From NCBI RefSeq assembly GCF_001418345.1, contig NZ_LIPW01000003.1, positions 124,001 through 188,000 of the forward strand: 64,000 bases of DNA. The letters run 5' to 3'. Position numbers and translations under genes: made by a program. Below are positions 9,917 through 18,800 of this stretch, one piece after another (the stretch's first letter is position 1; each line of letters begins with the position of its first letter). This DNA comes from Pseudidiomarina woesei. Lineage in GTDB: Bacteria > Pseudomonadota > Gammaproteobacteria > Enterobacterales > Alteromonadaceae. The notes under the pieces are model-generated. The model was not told where the DNA came from and did no database searches. It saw only the letters and a list, made by a program, of their open reading frames with translations.

Positions 9917-9917
9917 T

Positions 9918-10886
9918 TTATCGGCGGCGTTGCAACCAAGGGTATAAATACTCGTGCATTTTAGGGTCCATAATCGCCATCAGAAAGTGATGACGGTCGG
10001 GAATCTCTTTCACCTCAACATAGCGTGACGCCAGTGGTTGAAAATAACTAAAGGGGGCAACGCTATCACGCTCACTGGCAAGCACTAAGGTTGGTACTTT
10101 AAGCGGCGGTAATATTTGGTGCAGATCAAGCGCTTCGGCTTCAATATCATTGTTCACCAGAGTATTGCGCGCACCCTCACGAATTGACTCTTCGGATATG
10201 ATCTTAACCGCTGTTTTATTGGTCATTTTAGTCACTTCGTATACCGCGTCTTCAAATTGGCGCATGGGGGCTAACAACACCAAACCACTAATATCATTAC
10301 GTTGGCGCGCAACGTGCACCGCCGCAACAGCGCCCATGGAATATCCTGTAATAAATAGTGGGTGAGGCCGCTCACGCCCTGGTAACGAGTTAATCAAGGT
10401 ATCGATCATTTCAACGTCGTTGACGGCAAGCCCAGGCTGCTCATGCGATGACTCACCATGCCCTTTTAGGTCTGGAATAATCACGTGAAAGCCAATAAAA
10501 CGATAGTATTCAGCCAAGAAAAACATGGTTTCTTTGTTGCCGCCATAACCATGCAGCATAATCATAGTGCCGCGACGAACTTCGGGAATCTGCTGGCGAT
10601 TTAAATCAAGTGCGTACTCTTTGGTGGCGTCTTCAAAAACTGCGGTAAACTTAAAGCTCTGGTCTTGCCGCTCAGCGGTTGATGGCGCATAAATGTATTT
10701 TGTGCAACCGCCTAAATGCGGCAAGCAAAACTCACGAAATTGGCCACCAGCGTCAGTGATAATTTCTGGCATATTTGCCGGCATACCCATAGGTTCAACG
10801 CGGCTAGAAAGCTTGTGCTCTACGTATGTTGCACAACCTTGTAATAACACAGCGGCGAAAACAACCAAACCTAACTTGCGATACAT
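9918..10886 (-). CDS. Lipoprotein alpha/beta hydrolase
   Basis: A 322-residue alpha/beta-hydrolase with a lipoprotein signal: MYRKLGLVVFAAVLLQGC, lipobox LLQGC with acceptor Cys18. The nucleophile elbow is GYSMG, an HGYGGNKE motif supplies the oxyanion region, and a late His lies in DRHHF. It is probably a membrane-anchored esterase or lipase-like enzyme of unknown substrate. An upstream in-frame ATG (10904) would put six residues before the signal; the GGAG site seven bases before the inner ATG supports the shorter start used here. It is convergent with the cryptochrome gene, with one base between the two stop codons. Confidence 0.85.
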   Translation of the reverse strand: MYRKLGLVVFAAVLLQGCATYVEHKLSSRVEPMGMPANMPEIITDAGGQFREFCLPHLGGCTKYIYAPSTAERQDQSFKFTAVFEDATKEYALDLNRQQIPEVRRGTMIMLHGYGGNKETMFFLAEYYRFIGFHVIIPDLKGHGESSHEQPGLAVNDVEMIDTLINSLPGRERPHPLFITGYSMGAVAAVHVARQRNDISGLVLLAPMRQFEDAVYEVTKMTNKTAVKIISEESIREGARNTLVNNDIEAEALDLHQILPPLKVPTLVLASERDSVAPFSYFQPLASRYVEVKEIPDRHHFLMAIMDPKMHEYLYPWLQRRR

Positions 10887-10996
10887 CGGACAACTCCATT
10901 GCATTCATCTGACAATTGACATAGTTGCCCGATAATATCACTTCTTTACCAAACGCCAACAGTCTTTACGTTGCGTGAAGACGTTGCGCGAAAACG

Positions 10997-12277
10997 TTAC
11001 GTTAGCGCTTGCTCAAGATCAGCCAAAATATCATCAATATGCTCAATACCTACGCACAACCGAATGGCTTCTGGCTTAACCCCAACGCTTGCTTGTTCTT
11101 CAGCACTAAGTTGGCGGTGGGTGGTAGACGCTGGGTGACACGCTAGCGACTTAGTATCACCAATATTCACCAGGCGCTTAAACAGTTGCAATTGATCATA
11201 GAATTTCACGCCAGCTTGGTAACCGCCCTTTATACCGAAGGTGATTAACGAGGCTGGTAGCCCACCGTCAATATGCTTCTGGGCAAGCGCATAATGTGGG
11301 TGATTTTCGCTGCCTGCATAATTCACCCAGTCTACTTGTGGGTGCTGCTGCAAATAGCTCACTACTTTGGCGGTATTTTCACAGTGGCGTTCAATACGTA
11401 AAGGCAATGTTTCAAGCCCCTGCAAAATCAAGAATGCATTAAAGGGCGATAACGCCGCGCCGGTATTACGCAATGCCACTGTACGCACACGGGCAATAAA
11501 CGCGGCTGCTTCAAAAGCTTCGGTGTATACCACACCATGATACGCCGGCTCTGGTTGACTAAACTGCGGAAACTTATCGGCATGTTTGGTCCAATCAAAT
11601 TTGCCGCTATCGACAATAATACCGCCAATAGTGGTGCCATGGCCGCCAATGTATTTCGTTAGCGAGTGCACCACAATATGAGCGCCATGCTCAAAGGGCC
11701 GGCACAATATTGGCGTTGCCACGGTATTATCAACCACCAATGGAATACCGGCTTGCTCGGCTACAGCCGCCAACCCTTTGATATCAGCAATATTACCGGC
11801 TGGATTGCCAATGGTTTCGCAATACAGCGCTTTGGTATTGGCGTCAATTAACTCGGCTAAGTCTTCAGGTTTGTCGCTTTTAGCAAAGCGCACATCAATG
11901 CCTAACGCGGGTAGTTGATGGGCAAACAACGTATAGGTGCCACCATAAATTTGTGGTGTGGTTACAATATTGTCACCGCTTTTGGCCAAGGTAATAAGCG
12001 CGTAATGAATTGCCGCCATACCCGACGCCACAGCCAAACTTGCCACGCCCCCCTCAAGCGCCGCCAAACGTTGTTCAAGCACGTCGTTTGTGGGATTCAT
12101 AATGCGCGAATAAATATTCCCGGGCACCGCCAAGTCAAATAAGTCCGCGCCATGTTGGGCGTTATCAAAAGCAAAGGCGGCGGTTTGATAAATGGGAACG
12201 GCCACCGACTTGGTGGTAGGGTCAGCGTTGTAGCCATGGTGAATGGCTAATGTGGCTGGGTGCTTCGCTACTGTCAT
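10997..12277 (-). CDS. metY: O-acetylhomoserine sulfhydrylase (MetY)
   Basis: A 426-residue PLP enzyme of the Cys/Met metabolism family. It replaces the acyl group of O-acylhomoserine with sulfide to give homocysteine. The PLP lysine is Lys208 in VHSLTKYIGGHG, with the family motifs YSRIMNPTNDVLEQR and SGMAAI before it. The long insert after the lysine motif (SGKFDWTKHADKFPQF) is typical of MetY rather than MetB or MetC. A GAGG site precedes the ATG chosen here; the frame remains open upstream to 12364 but that region contains the MetJ operator and is not conserved. The gene lies downstream of hom, with its own operator between them. Confidence 0.93.
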   Translation of the reverse strand: MTVAKHPATLAIHHGYNADPTTKSVAVPIYQTAAFAFDNAQHGADLFDLAVPGNIYSRIMNPTNDVLEQRLAALEGGVASLAVASGMAAIHYALITLAKSGDNIVTTPQIYGGTYTLFAHQLPALGIDVRFAKSDKPEDLAELIDANTKALYCETIGNPAGNIADIKGLAAVAEQAGIPLVVDNTVATPILCRPFEHGAHIVVHSLTKYIGGHGTTIGGIIVDSGKFDWTKHADKFPQFSQPEPAYHGVVYTEAFEAAAFIARVRTVALRNTGAALSPFNAFLILQGLETLPLRIERHCENTAKVVSYLQQHPQVDWVNYAGSENHPHYALAQKHIDGGLPASLITFGIKGGYQAGVKFYDQLQLFKRLVNIGDTKSLACHPASTTHRQLSAEEQASVGVKPEAIRLCVGIEHIDDILADLEQALT

Positions 12278-12319
12278 GAAAACCTCACTTGCGTCTGAGT
12301 ATTTTAATTTTAGATTTAA

Positions 12320-12343
12320 AAACGTATAGATGTTTAGACGTCC
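12320..12343. promoter_or_regulatory. MetJ operator upstream of metY
   Basis: Three adjacent octamers read AAACGTAT, AGATGTTT and AGACGTCC, scoring 6/8, 6/8 and 7/8 against the met-box consensus AGACGTCT. The array lies 43 bases upstream of the metY ATG, between hom and metY, so metY probably has its own MetJ-repressed promoter in addition to any read-through from metX-hom. Confidence 0.8.
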
Positions 12344-12379
12344 ATAATAATCAAACCAACCCATGACGCAAGTATTTTT

Positions 12380-13423
12380 TTACAGTTGCTTTAATAACTC
12401 CAAAATATCGCTGTGCACACCCGCTGCGGTTACCTCCGGCCCGGCACCAGGCCCCTGAATAACCAAAGGGTTAGCATTATATTGTTGGCTGCGAATAATA
12501 AAATTAGCATTGCCCGGTGGTAAGTGCGCGTAAGCTGACTGCTGATCAATAGGCTGAAGTTGCGCCTTGGCGATTATTTTCCCTTCAGCTGTTTTTTGTA
12601 CCGAGCCAATGTAACAAAACTGCGTTGCGTGTGGATGTTCACGCAAACGCCATTGCTCAAATTCCGCATCAAAGACCCGCGCTTCGCGCCAAAAATGGCT
12701 GAGTGAACAGCCCCGCAAGCTAGTAGGCACTAAATTATGCAGCTGAATATCTGCTAGTTGTAACTCCCAGCCCGCATCACGCGCCAAAATAAGTAACTTT
12801 CGCGCCACATCCATGCCGCTCAAGTCAAGCCGCGGGTCGGGCTCGGTTAAGTGCTGCGCCGCAGCTTTTTGCAGCCAAATTGAGAGCTTATCACCCGGCC
12901 GATACTGCTGAAAAATCCATGACAGTGAGCCAGAAAAGTTACCTTCCATCACTTCAATAGTGTCATGGCAGTCTAGGCGCTCGCGCACCGCCTTTTGTAT
13001 CGGTAACCCAGCGCCCACGGTGGTATTATAAAGCCAGTGGCGCTTATGCTCGAATAACGCACTGCGTACTTCACGGTAAAAGTCTGGGTGACTAGAACCG
13101 GCATATTTGTTCGCACTAATTATATGGGCGCCAGCAGCTATCCATTGTGGGTACGCTCGGCTAACGTCTTTTGAGGCTGTTAGGTCAAGCACAACTAGGT
13201 GGGAAAACTCACGCAAGCCCATCTTAATAGCTGCAGTAAGCGCGGCAATAACGTCTTGTTTGACTTGCTCAGCGCGCCAATTGTTAGGTAGCGGCCAGCG
13301 CCAAAATTGTTTTGAATTTGCCGCGCCATAAACCTGAACTCCCGCTGGCAAGCGCTGGGCATAGTCGCGCAACCAAGTTCCGCCAATGCTACCAAGCCCA
13401 ACCACAATAATTGCTAATGACAT
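12380..13423 (-). CDS. hom: Stand-alone homoserine dehydrogenase
   Basis: A 347-residue homoserine dehydrogenase, reducing aspartate semialdehyde to homoserine with NAD(P)H. The Rossmann motif VVGLGSIGGTWL is at the N-terminus, followed by SANKYAG and the catalytic-domain stretch NTTVGAGLPI and EGNFSGSLSWIF. It corresponds to the dehydrogenase half of the bifunctional aspartokinase/homoserine dehydrogenases ThrA and MetL but lacks any kinase or ACT domain, so it should escape threonine control. The start codon overlaps the end of metX by 10 bases, suggesting translational coupling. The location inside a MetJ-controlled cluster dedicates it to methionine synthesis. Confidence 0.92.
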   Translation of the reverse strand: MSLAIIVVGLGSIGGTWLRDYAQRLPAGVQVYGAANSKQFWRWPLPNNWRAEQVKQDVIAALTAAIKMGLREFSHLVVLDLTASKDVSRAYPQWIAAGAHIISANKYAGSSHPDFYREVRSALFEHKRHWLYNTTVGAGLPIQKAVRERLDCHDTIEVMEGNFSGSLSWIFQQYRPGDKLSIWLQKAAAQHLTEPDPRLDLSGMDVARKLLILARDAGWELQLADIQLHNLVPTSLRGCSLSHFWREARVFDAEFEQWRLREHPHATQFCYIGSVQKTAEGKIIAKAQLQPIDQQSAYAHLPPGNANFIIRSQQYNANPLVIQGPGAGPEVTAAGVHSDILELLKQL

Positions 13424-14319
13424 GATTGCTCCAAAAAATGACTTAAGGTGGCGGCATAGGCTGTAGTGTTTTTAATAAAGCCGTCATGGCCATATGACGA
13501 CGCAAAAATATGACAGCCTCGGCAATCGGGTAGCCCATCAGCAAACTCTTCAAGCACACTTGGTGGCACTAACTGATCACTGTCAAAACCGATGAGTAAG
13601 GTAGGCTGCTCAATGTGGTACGGCTCAATACGATAGCTATCAAGGGCGGGGCCGAACACTTCAAACAATTGCCGCGCTCGTGGCAACGAGCGCTGTACGG
13701 TGCGTAACCCGCGGCTTTCAATATAAGCAACGGCGTCATGCGGGTCGGGGTAAAATTGGTCCATACCATCGGCACTGCGGTAGCTCAACATGGCCAATGC
13801 GCGTGCCAACTGCACACCGCGTTCGGGTTGCTGCGCAGCTTCGCCTAGGCGCACAAATTCACGCTGTAATGCACGCAGCATAACCGCCTGCGCTGTCGGC
13901 CTGTGGGCCGCACCAATAATAGCCAAGCGCTCAATATTCAAGGCCTTATCTTGGGCCAGCTCTAACGCCACTAAGCCACCGTAAGAGCCGCCCACCACGG
14001 CATGAAACTCAAGCAGGCTATGTTGTTGAAGCGCATAAGAAATTAGCGCAGCTTGCTCGGCAATACTGGTTGGTAATGGGCTAACTTCAGACTCACCGGT
14101 GCCGCCAGCGTAGTCCACTTGCACTAACTGGTAGGTATCCAAATTTATTGCATCTGCAAGGCCTTGCCACCAGCCGGTGCCGTTTTCATTAATAGCATCA
14201 CGATCACCAGAAATACCACCGAGTACCAATATGCGTGGCGCCGACGAGTTTAAATCACCGTCCACAACCGACAGTACTAGCTCGCCGCCAGCTACCTTGC
14301 TGCGTAATATTCGATTCAT
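13414..14319 (-). CDS. metX: Homoserine O-acyltransferase, MetX type
   Basis: A 301-residue alpha/beta-hydrolase fold acyltransferase that activates homoserine with an acyl-CoA for sulfhydrylation. The predicted triad is Ser112 in GGSYGG, Asp248 in FDSDQLVPP and His278 in SYGHDGF. It is shorter than classical MetX, and whether it uses acetyl- or succinyl-CoA cannot be decided by eye. The ATG at 14319 is preceded by GAGGG at a 7-base spacing; two earlier in-frame ATGs (14379, 14343) lack such a site. That GAGGG lies inside a terminator-like hairpin (14320-14350), and tandem met boxes lie at 14383-14398. Confidence 0.88.
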   Translation of the reverse strand: MNRILRSKVAGGELVLSVVDGDLNSSAPRILVLGGISGDRDAINENGTGWWQGLADAINLDTYQLVQVDYAGGTGESEVSPLPTSIAEQAALISYALQQHSLLEFHAVVGGSYGGLVALELAQDKALNIERLAIIGAAHRPTAQAVMLRALQREFVRLGEAAQQPERGVQLARALAMLSYRSADGMDQFYPDPHDAVAYIESRGLRTVQRSLPRARQLFEVFGPALDSYRIEPYHIEQPTLLIGFDSDQLVPPSVLEEFADGLPDCRGCHIFASSYGHDGFIKNTTAYAATLSHFLEQSCH

Positions 14320-14350
14320 AAAAAAGCCCTCATGGCTAAACATGAGGGCT
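14320..14350 (-). terminator. Terminator-like hairpin in the metX leader, containing the ribosome site
   Basis: Read on the minus strand, AGCCCTCATG and CATGAGGGCT form a perfect 10-bp stem with a 6-base loop, followed by six T residues that run straight into the metX ATG. This has the form of a Rho-independent terminator. The 3' arm contains the GAGGG ribosome site of metX. It could end the transcript of the upstream phytochrome gene, or act as an attenuator and translation block in the leader that starts at the MetJ-controlled promoter. The structure is seen; its regulatory role is inferred. Confidence 0.75.
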
Positions 14351-14382
14351 AATGTAACGAGTTTACCTGCAAATATCAATAT

Positions 14383-14398
14383 AGACGTTTAGATGTCT
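14383..14398. promoter_or_regulatory. MetJ operator upstream of metX
   Basis: Two adjacent met boxes read AGACGTTT and AGATGTCT, each 7/8 against AGACGTCT. On the minus strand a TATATT that could serve as the -10 element overlaps the downstream edge, so bound MetJ would block the promoter. The site lies 63 bases upstream of the metX ATG. Confidence 0.85.
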
Positions 14399-14407
14399 AT
14401 ACTAATA

Positions 14408-15856
14408 TTAAAATTCATTTAAAAGTAACCGCATTTTCATTAATTTTATGCGTGTGTTCTCGTCCCACGGCGAGCTGAACGAGTAACGTGTTTCAATCCA
14501 CTTTTCAAATGACCGGCGCGGTGAAATAGGCATATCAGGATTATCAGACTCTAAAGGCTTGTCTGGGCGCCCACCCCAAGCTACTTGATATAACTCGGCG
14601 TTACGACACAAAAACAGCTGTGCATGCGGCTCTGCTTGATTACTACTGCGCAAGGCAGCAACGCCCGCTACTTGGCTCAGTTCAACTACCGGCAAATCTT
14701 CTAACAGGTTGTCTGTTATCCAAACTAAGTCGTCGCGAGTTTTCATAAATTCAACCACAGTATCAATGGCGTGGTCTTCTAATGCGGCGCCAAAACTTAA
14801 TTGCTGTAACGGCGTTTTCAATACCACGCCGTCGGCATTAAATTCACTCATAAGCCAATTCGCAAGTTCTTCCCACAAATTTTCGGCATCACTTAAATTA
14901 CCGAACCGCTCACTAAAATATTGAAACTGCGACTGCAAACGGTCATGCAGGTTCATACGTTGCTGAGTACGATACTCGCGTAATAAAAAGTTATAGCGCT
15001 CAACAATGTCGTTAATGTGATCAAGCACATTAAACGGCAATTGTTTGGCTTGTCGATCATGAATTGACAACAACGCGAGCAAATCATCCTTACCGGCAAT
15101 AGACCAAGACACCGAAGAGCGCACGCCCATATTGTTCATATAGTGAATATGCACTGGCGACACGCTGCGCAGTACGGCATGGGTTAAGTCAGGCACACTG
15201 TTATCACGGCCTACTAACGCGACCGACTCAACTTTGGCATCAAAAATACAGCGCCATGGGTTTTTTAAATAAAGCGCACGAGCTATTTGTGGAATGTCAC
15301 TCGCAGGAAATCGTAACTGCAAGTAGCTACCTAAGCTAGCTCGCGCACACGACTCGGCCAAAACTTCACCATCACCTGAGGGCAAAAAATGATAATAAAT
15401 AGTACGCTCAAAACCAGTCAGTTCGGCAATATAGTCCACTAATGTTTGCCGAACTTGTTTTAGGTCGTCGTCGTTAGCTATTGTGTTGGGCAACACACTA
15501 AGCGCCGAGCGTAAATTTGGGGCTGAATAACTGGGGAGCAACTCCATGGCAACGTGATCATGCCCAACAGGATTTAACACCACATCAAGTTCTTGCTGGC
15601 CATTGGTTAGCTCACCCGCAAACCACAGAGTTTCGCCCTCAAATTGGCGAAATAAATTCCACAGCACATCGGGCAACCCTTGCCCTACACTTGCCGTGCT
15701 TAATTCAGGATAGAAATCATTTACCTGCTGCGACACATGGGTAATTTGACCCAGTTTATTGGCAACAATCATGGCGCCGTATGCCTGAATGGCTCCACTT
15801 AAATGCAACTGTTCACGTTCACACGCAGCAATGAAACCTCGTTGTTCAGCATTCAT
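14408..15856 (-). CDS. Bacteriophytochrome photosensory core (PAS-GAF-PHY) without output domain
   Basis: A 482-residue phytochrome photosensory module. Cys12 in CEREQLHLSGAIQAYG is at the biliverdin-attachment position of bacteriophytochromes. The GAF domain has PASDIP (184-189, with the key Asp187) and SPVHIHYMNNMGV with His236 and His238, plus a second chromophore-pocket His at 266. The PHY domain has VAWGGRP and the tongue motif PRRSF at 446-450. The protein ends just after the PHY domain: no histidine kinase, GGDEF or other effector follows. An AAGGAAG site precedes the chosen ATG. It overlaps the end of the CheB-CheR-GGDEF-EAL gene by 11 bases, so the two are almost certainly co-expressed. 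Red/far-red sensing is expected; the output partner is inferred. Confidence 0.9.
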   Translation of the reverse strand: MNAEQRGFIAACEREQLHLSGAIQAYGAMIVANKLGQITHVSQQVNDFYPELSTASVGQGLPDVLWNLFRQFEGETLWFAGELTNGQQELDVVLNPVGHDHVAMELLPSYSAPNLRSALSVLPNTIANDDDLKQVRQTLVDYIAELTGFERTIYYHFLPSGDGEVLAESCARASLGSYLQLRFPASDIPQIARALYLKNPWRCIFDAKVESVALVGRDNSVPDLTHAVLRSVSPVHIHYMNNMGVRSSVSWSIAGKDDLLALLSIHDRQAKQLPFNVLDHINDIVERYNFLLREYRTQQRMNLHDRLQSQFQYFSERFGNLSDAENLWEELANWLMSEFNADGVVLKTPLQQLSFGAALEDHAIDTVVEFMKTRDDLVWITDNLLEDLPVVELSQVAGVAALRSSNQAEPHAQLFLCRNAELYQVAWGGRPDKPLESDNPDMPISPRRSFEKWIETRYSFSSPWDENTRIKLMKMRLLLNEF

Positions 15857-18800
15857 GTTGACTTCCTTGTTGTAGGCGTTTAACAAAGTTTTCTGTGCTT
15901 AATGGCCGCGCTAAGTAATAGCCCTGCGCGTAGTCGCAGCCCTCTTGTTGCAACCATTTAAGTTGCTGTTTGGTTTCCACACCTTCAGCTACGGTGCGTA
16001 TATCAAGCGCTCTGGCCATAGCTAAAATGGCGCGCGAAATGGCTTCATCGTTGTTCTCAAGACCAAGGCCGTCAACAAACGACTTATCAATTTTCAATTC
16101 CGCTAACGGCAAGCGCTTCAAATAGCTCATGGACGAATAACCCGTACCAAAGTCATCAATACTTAATTGAATACCCGCGTTGCGCAGCCGTTCGATATTG
16201 CCAAGTTCAGAGTTTCGCTGTGACACTAAAGTACGTTCTGTTAATTCTAGCTGAATCATTAACGACTTCACCTGATATTGGTCTAGCAAGCGCAAAATTA
16301 AGTCCACATAACTTTCGTGCTGAAAGCTTTTCGGCGACACATTAAGTGCCATAACAGGGTAATCAATACCGTCTTTTTGCCAACGTGCTAGCTGCCGTAT
16401 CAGTGCAGTTGCCACGTAAAAATCCACATCAACAATTAAATTACTTTGCTCGGCAACTGCAATAAAGTCAGCCGGACTTACTTGCCCTAACTTCGGATCT
16501 TTCCAGCGCAATAATGCCTCTGCGCCAATAATTTGGTTAGGGTTCTGCACTGAAAACTTCGGCTGGTATTCCAGGTATAACTGTTCTTTTTGTAGTGCTT
16601 CGCGCAATGCGTTTTCCATGCTGGCGTGGCGCATTAGCTGCGACTGCAACTCTTCTTTGTACACTTCGTAACGATTGCGGCCGTTTTCTTTAGCACGATA
16701 CATTGCTGTATCTGCAGCCTTAACTAAAGTTGTCGTATCAAGACCATCGGTTGGGAAAAACGCAATACCAATACTGGCGCTCATAAAATGCTTACGCCGG
16801 CTCACCACAAAAGGCTGGCTCATCACATCAAGAGTTTGTCGTGCAATACGTTCTGCAGCAGCCATGGTGCAGTCGGCAATAACCACGGTAAACTCATCGC
16901 CACCAAGGCGCGCAACGGTGTCGGTTTCGCGCGCAACCGTTTTTAATCGCTCGGCTGCTTGAATCAACAAATCATCACCAGCGTCATGCCCTAACGTGTC
17001 GTTCAAGTTTTTAAAGTTATCCAAATCGATAAACAATAAGCCGACTTCGGTGTGATGCCGTTTGCCTAGCTCAATAGCGTGTTCAAGGCGGTCATGAAAC
17101 AGCGTGCGATTTGGTAGCCCTGTCAAACTATCATGGGTGGCCAAATACTCGGCTTTACGTTGCGACTCTTTTAAGTTGGAAATATCAGCAAACACCGCAA
17201 CAAACGCCAACTGTTCAGAGTCGCCAGCTTGAATGCGATTCACCGTAAGCCATACCGCTAAAGAGTCGGTTTCACTGCGGCCAATCGCCACTTCACCCTG
17301 CCAAAACCCTTCGGTTTCAAGCTGACTACGCAAATTATCGGGGCCATCATGTTCACGCCCAAGCCGCAACAAATTCCAAAAACAGGTGTCTTTTGCTTGT
17401 TCTTCGCTACGGCCAGTTAGTTTTTCAAACGCACTATTTACCGTTTGAATCAGTGCGTTTTCATCCATAACCACAATGGCCTCACCGGCTTGCTCGTAAA
17501 CGCGCGCAGCAATTTGCAGCTGCTGCTCTGCTTTTTTGCGCAGAGTAATATCTTCAGCCTCGTTAATAAGTGCATAAGCTTTGCCTTTGTCATTGGTTAA
17601 CGCTTGATGCACCATGCGATAAATCCGCGTATTGCCCTCACTATCAGTGTAGCTGTGCTCACATATTTGCGGTTTGCGCGTTCGTACCGCACGCAAATCG
17701 TGCTCCCATACCGAGCTGGCAAAATCATGGGCAAACACATCAAAATCGGTTTGTTCCAAAACTCTGTCTTCACCGCACTGAAAGGCCTCAACGAAGCGTG
17801 GATTCACATAAGAGTACTTACCCGATAAATCTTTCATGGCCAAAATAATGGTGGTGTTGGCCATAATCTGACTAAGTTGCTGTTGCGACTCTCGCAACTG
17901 TTGTTGTGCGTGAGTAATGTCAGTAACGTCCACTAACGTCACCAGCACCGCATACACCTCCCCCGCATTGTTTAGTCCCGGCGTTACCGTTACCTGCACA
18001 ACGGTGTCGCCGTCACGCACGACGGTGCTTTGGGTGTCGGACTCAGTAAAGGCTTTTTCGAACAATGTGTTGGTGTCGTGACTCAAATAGCTCGGCAGTT
18101 TTAGTTTAGCAAAATCACGACCAATCGAATGACCACGCAAATTCAGTAGCCGCTGCGCTTGTGCGTTAAAACGTAGCAATTTGCCTTGCGCATCAAGCAC
18201 TAGTAACGGAAATTCTAAAGCGTCGTAAACATGCTCATATTCATCGTTGAGCGCCACTAACTCGGCGGTTTTAACATTCAGCTCTTGGTTTAAACTTATG
18301 AGTTCTTCGTTGGTGGCTTGCAGCTCTTCGTTGGCCGCCTCAAGTTCTTCATTGGTCGCTTGCAACTCTTCGTTTGACGCTTGGGTTTCTTCATTTAAAG
18401 ACTGCATCTCTTCATTCGAAGTCGCCATTTCTTCCAGCATGGTTTGCAGCTGCTCTCGGGTGGCATTGAGTTCATCACGTAGCACGCTGTCTTTTACTTC
18501 GTCGCCACTTAATAAAACTTCAGCTTGCGTTTTCGCCGAAGGTAAAAATGCCGGTAAAACAACGACGGCTAAATGCAATTGACTTTCTTCATAAACTGGA
18601 ATTAGCAAAAACTGCCAATATTCGCCTTTAATGGCTTGCACAGAGCCAAACACGCCGCTCCCGTCCCAGTCCAGTTCGTTCATGAGTGAAACGAGCTCGT
18701 CTTTAAATGGCTTAATCACTGCGCCAGCAATGCCTGCATTGGCATTGTTCAGTTTCTTTTCATTAAAAAAGCGGCCAACATCGCCTAGGCTACGAATCAC

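Noticed and set aside
12278-12364. 29-codon upstream extension of metY
   Set aside because: It overlaps the MetJ operator, lacks conserved residues, and the inner ATG has a good GAGG site.
18240-18440. Short tandem repeats that could suggest a CRISPR-like or satellite array
   Set aside because: They encode the repeated Glu/Asn-rich heptads of the coiled coil in the CheB-CheR hybrid; no spacers exist.
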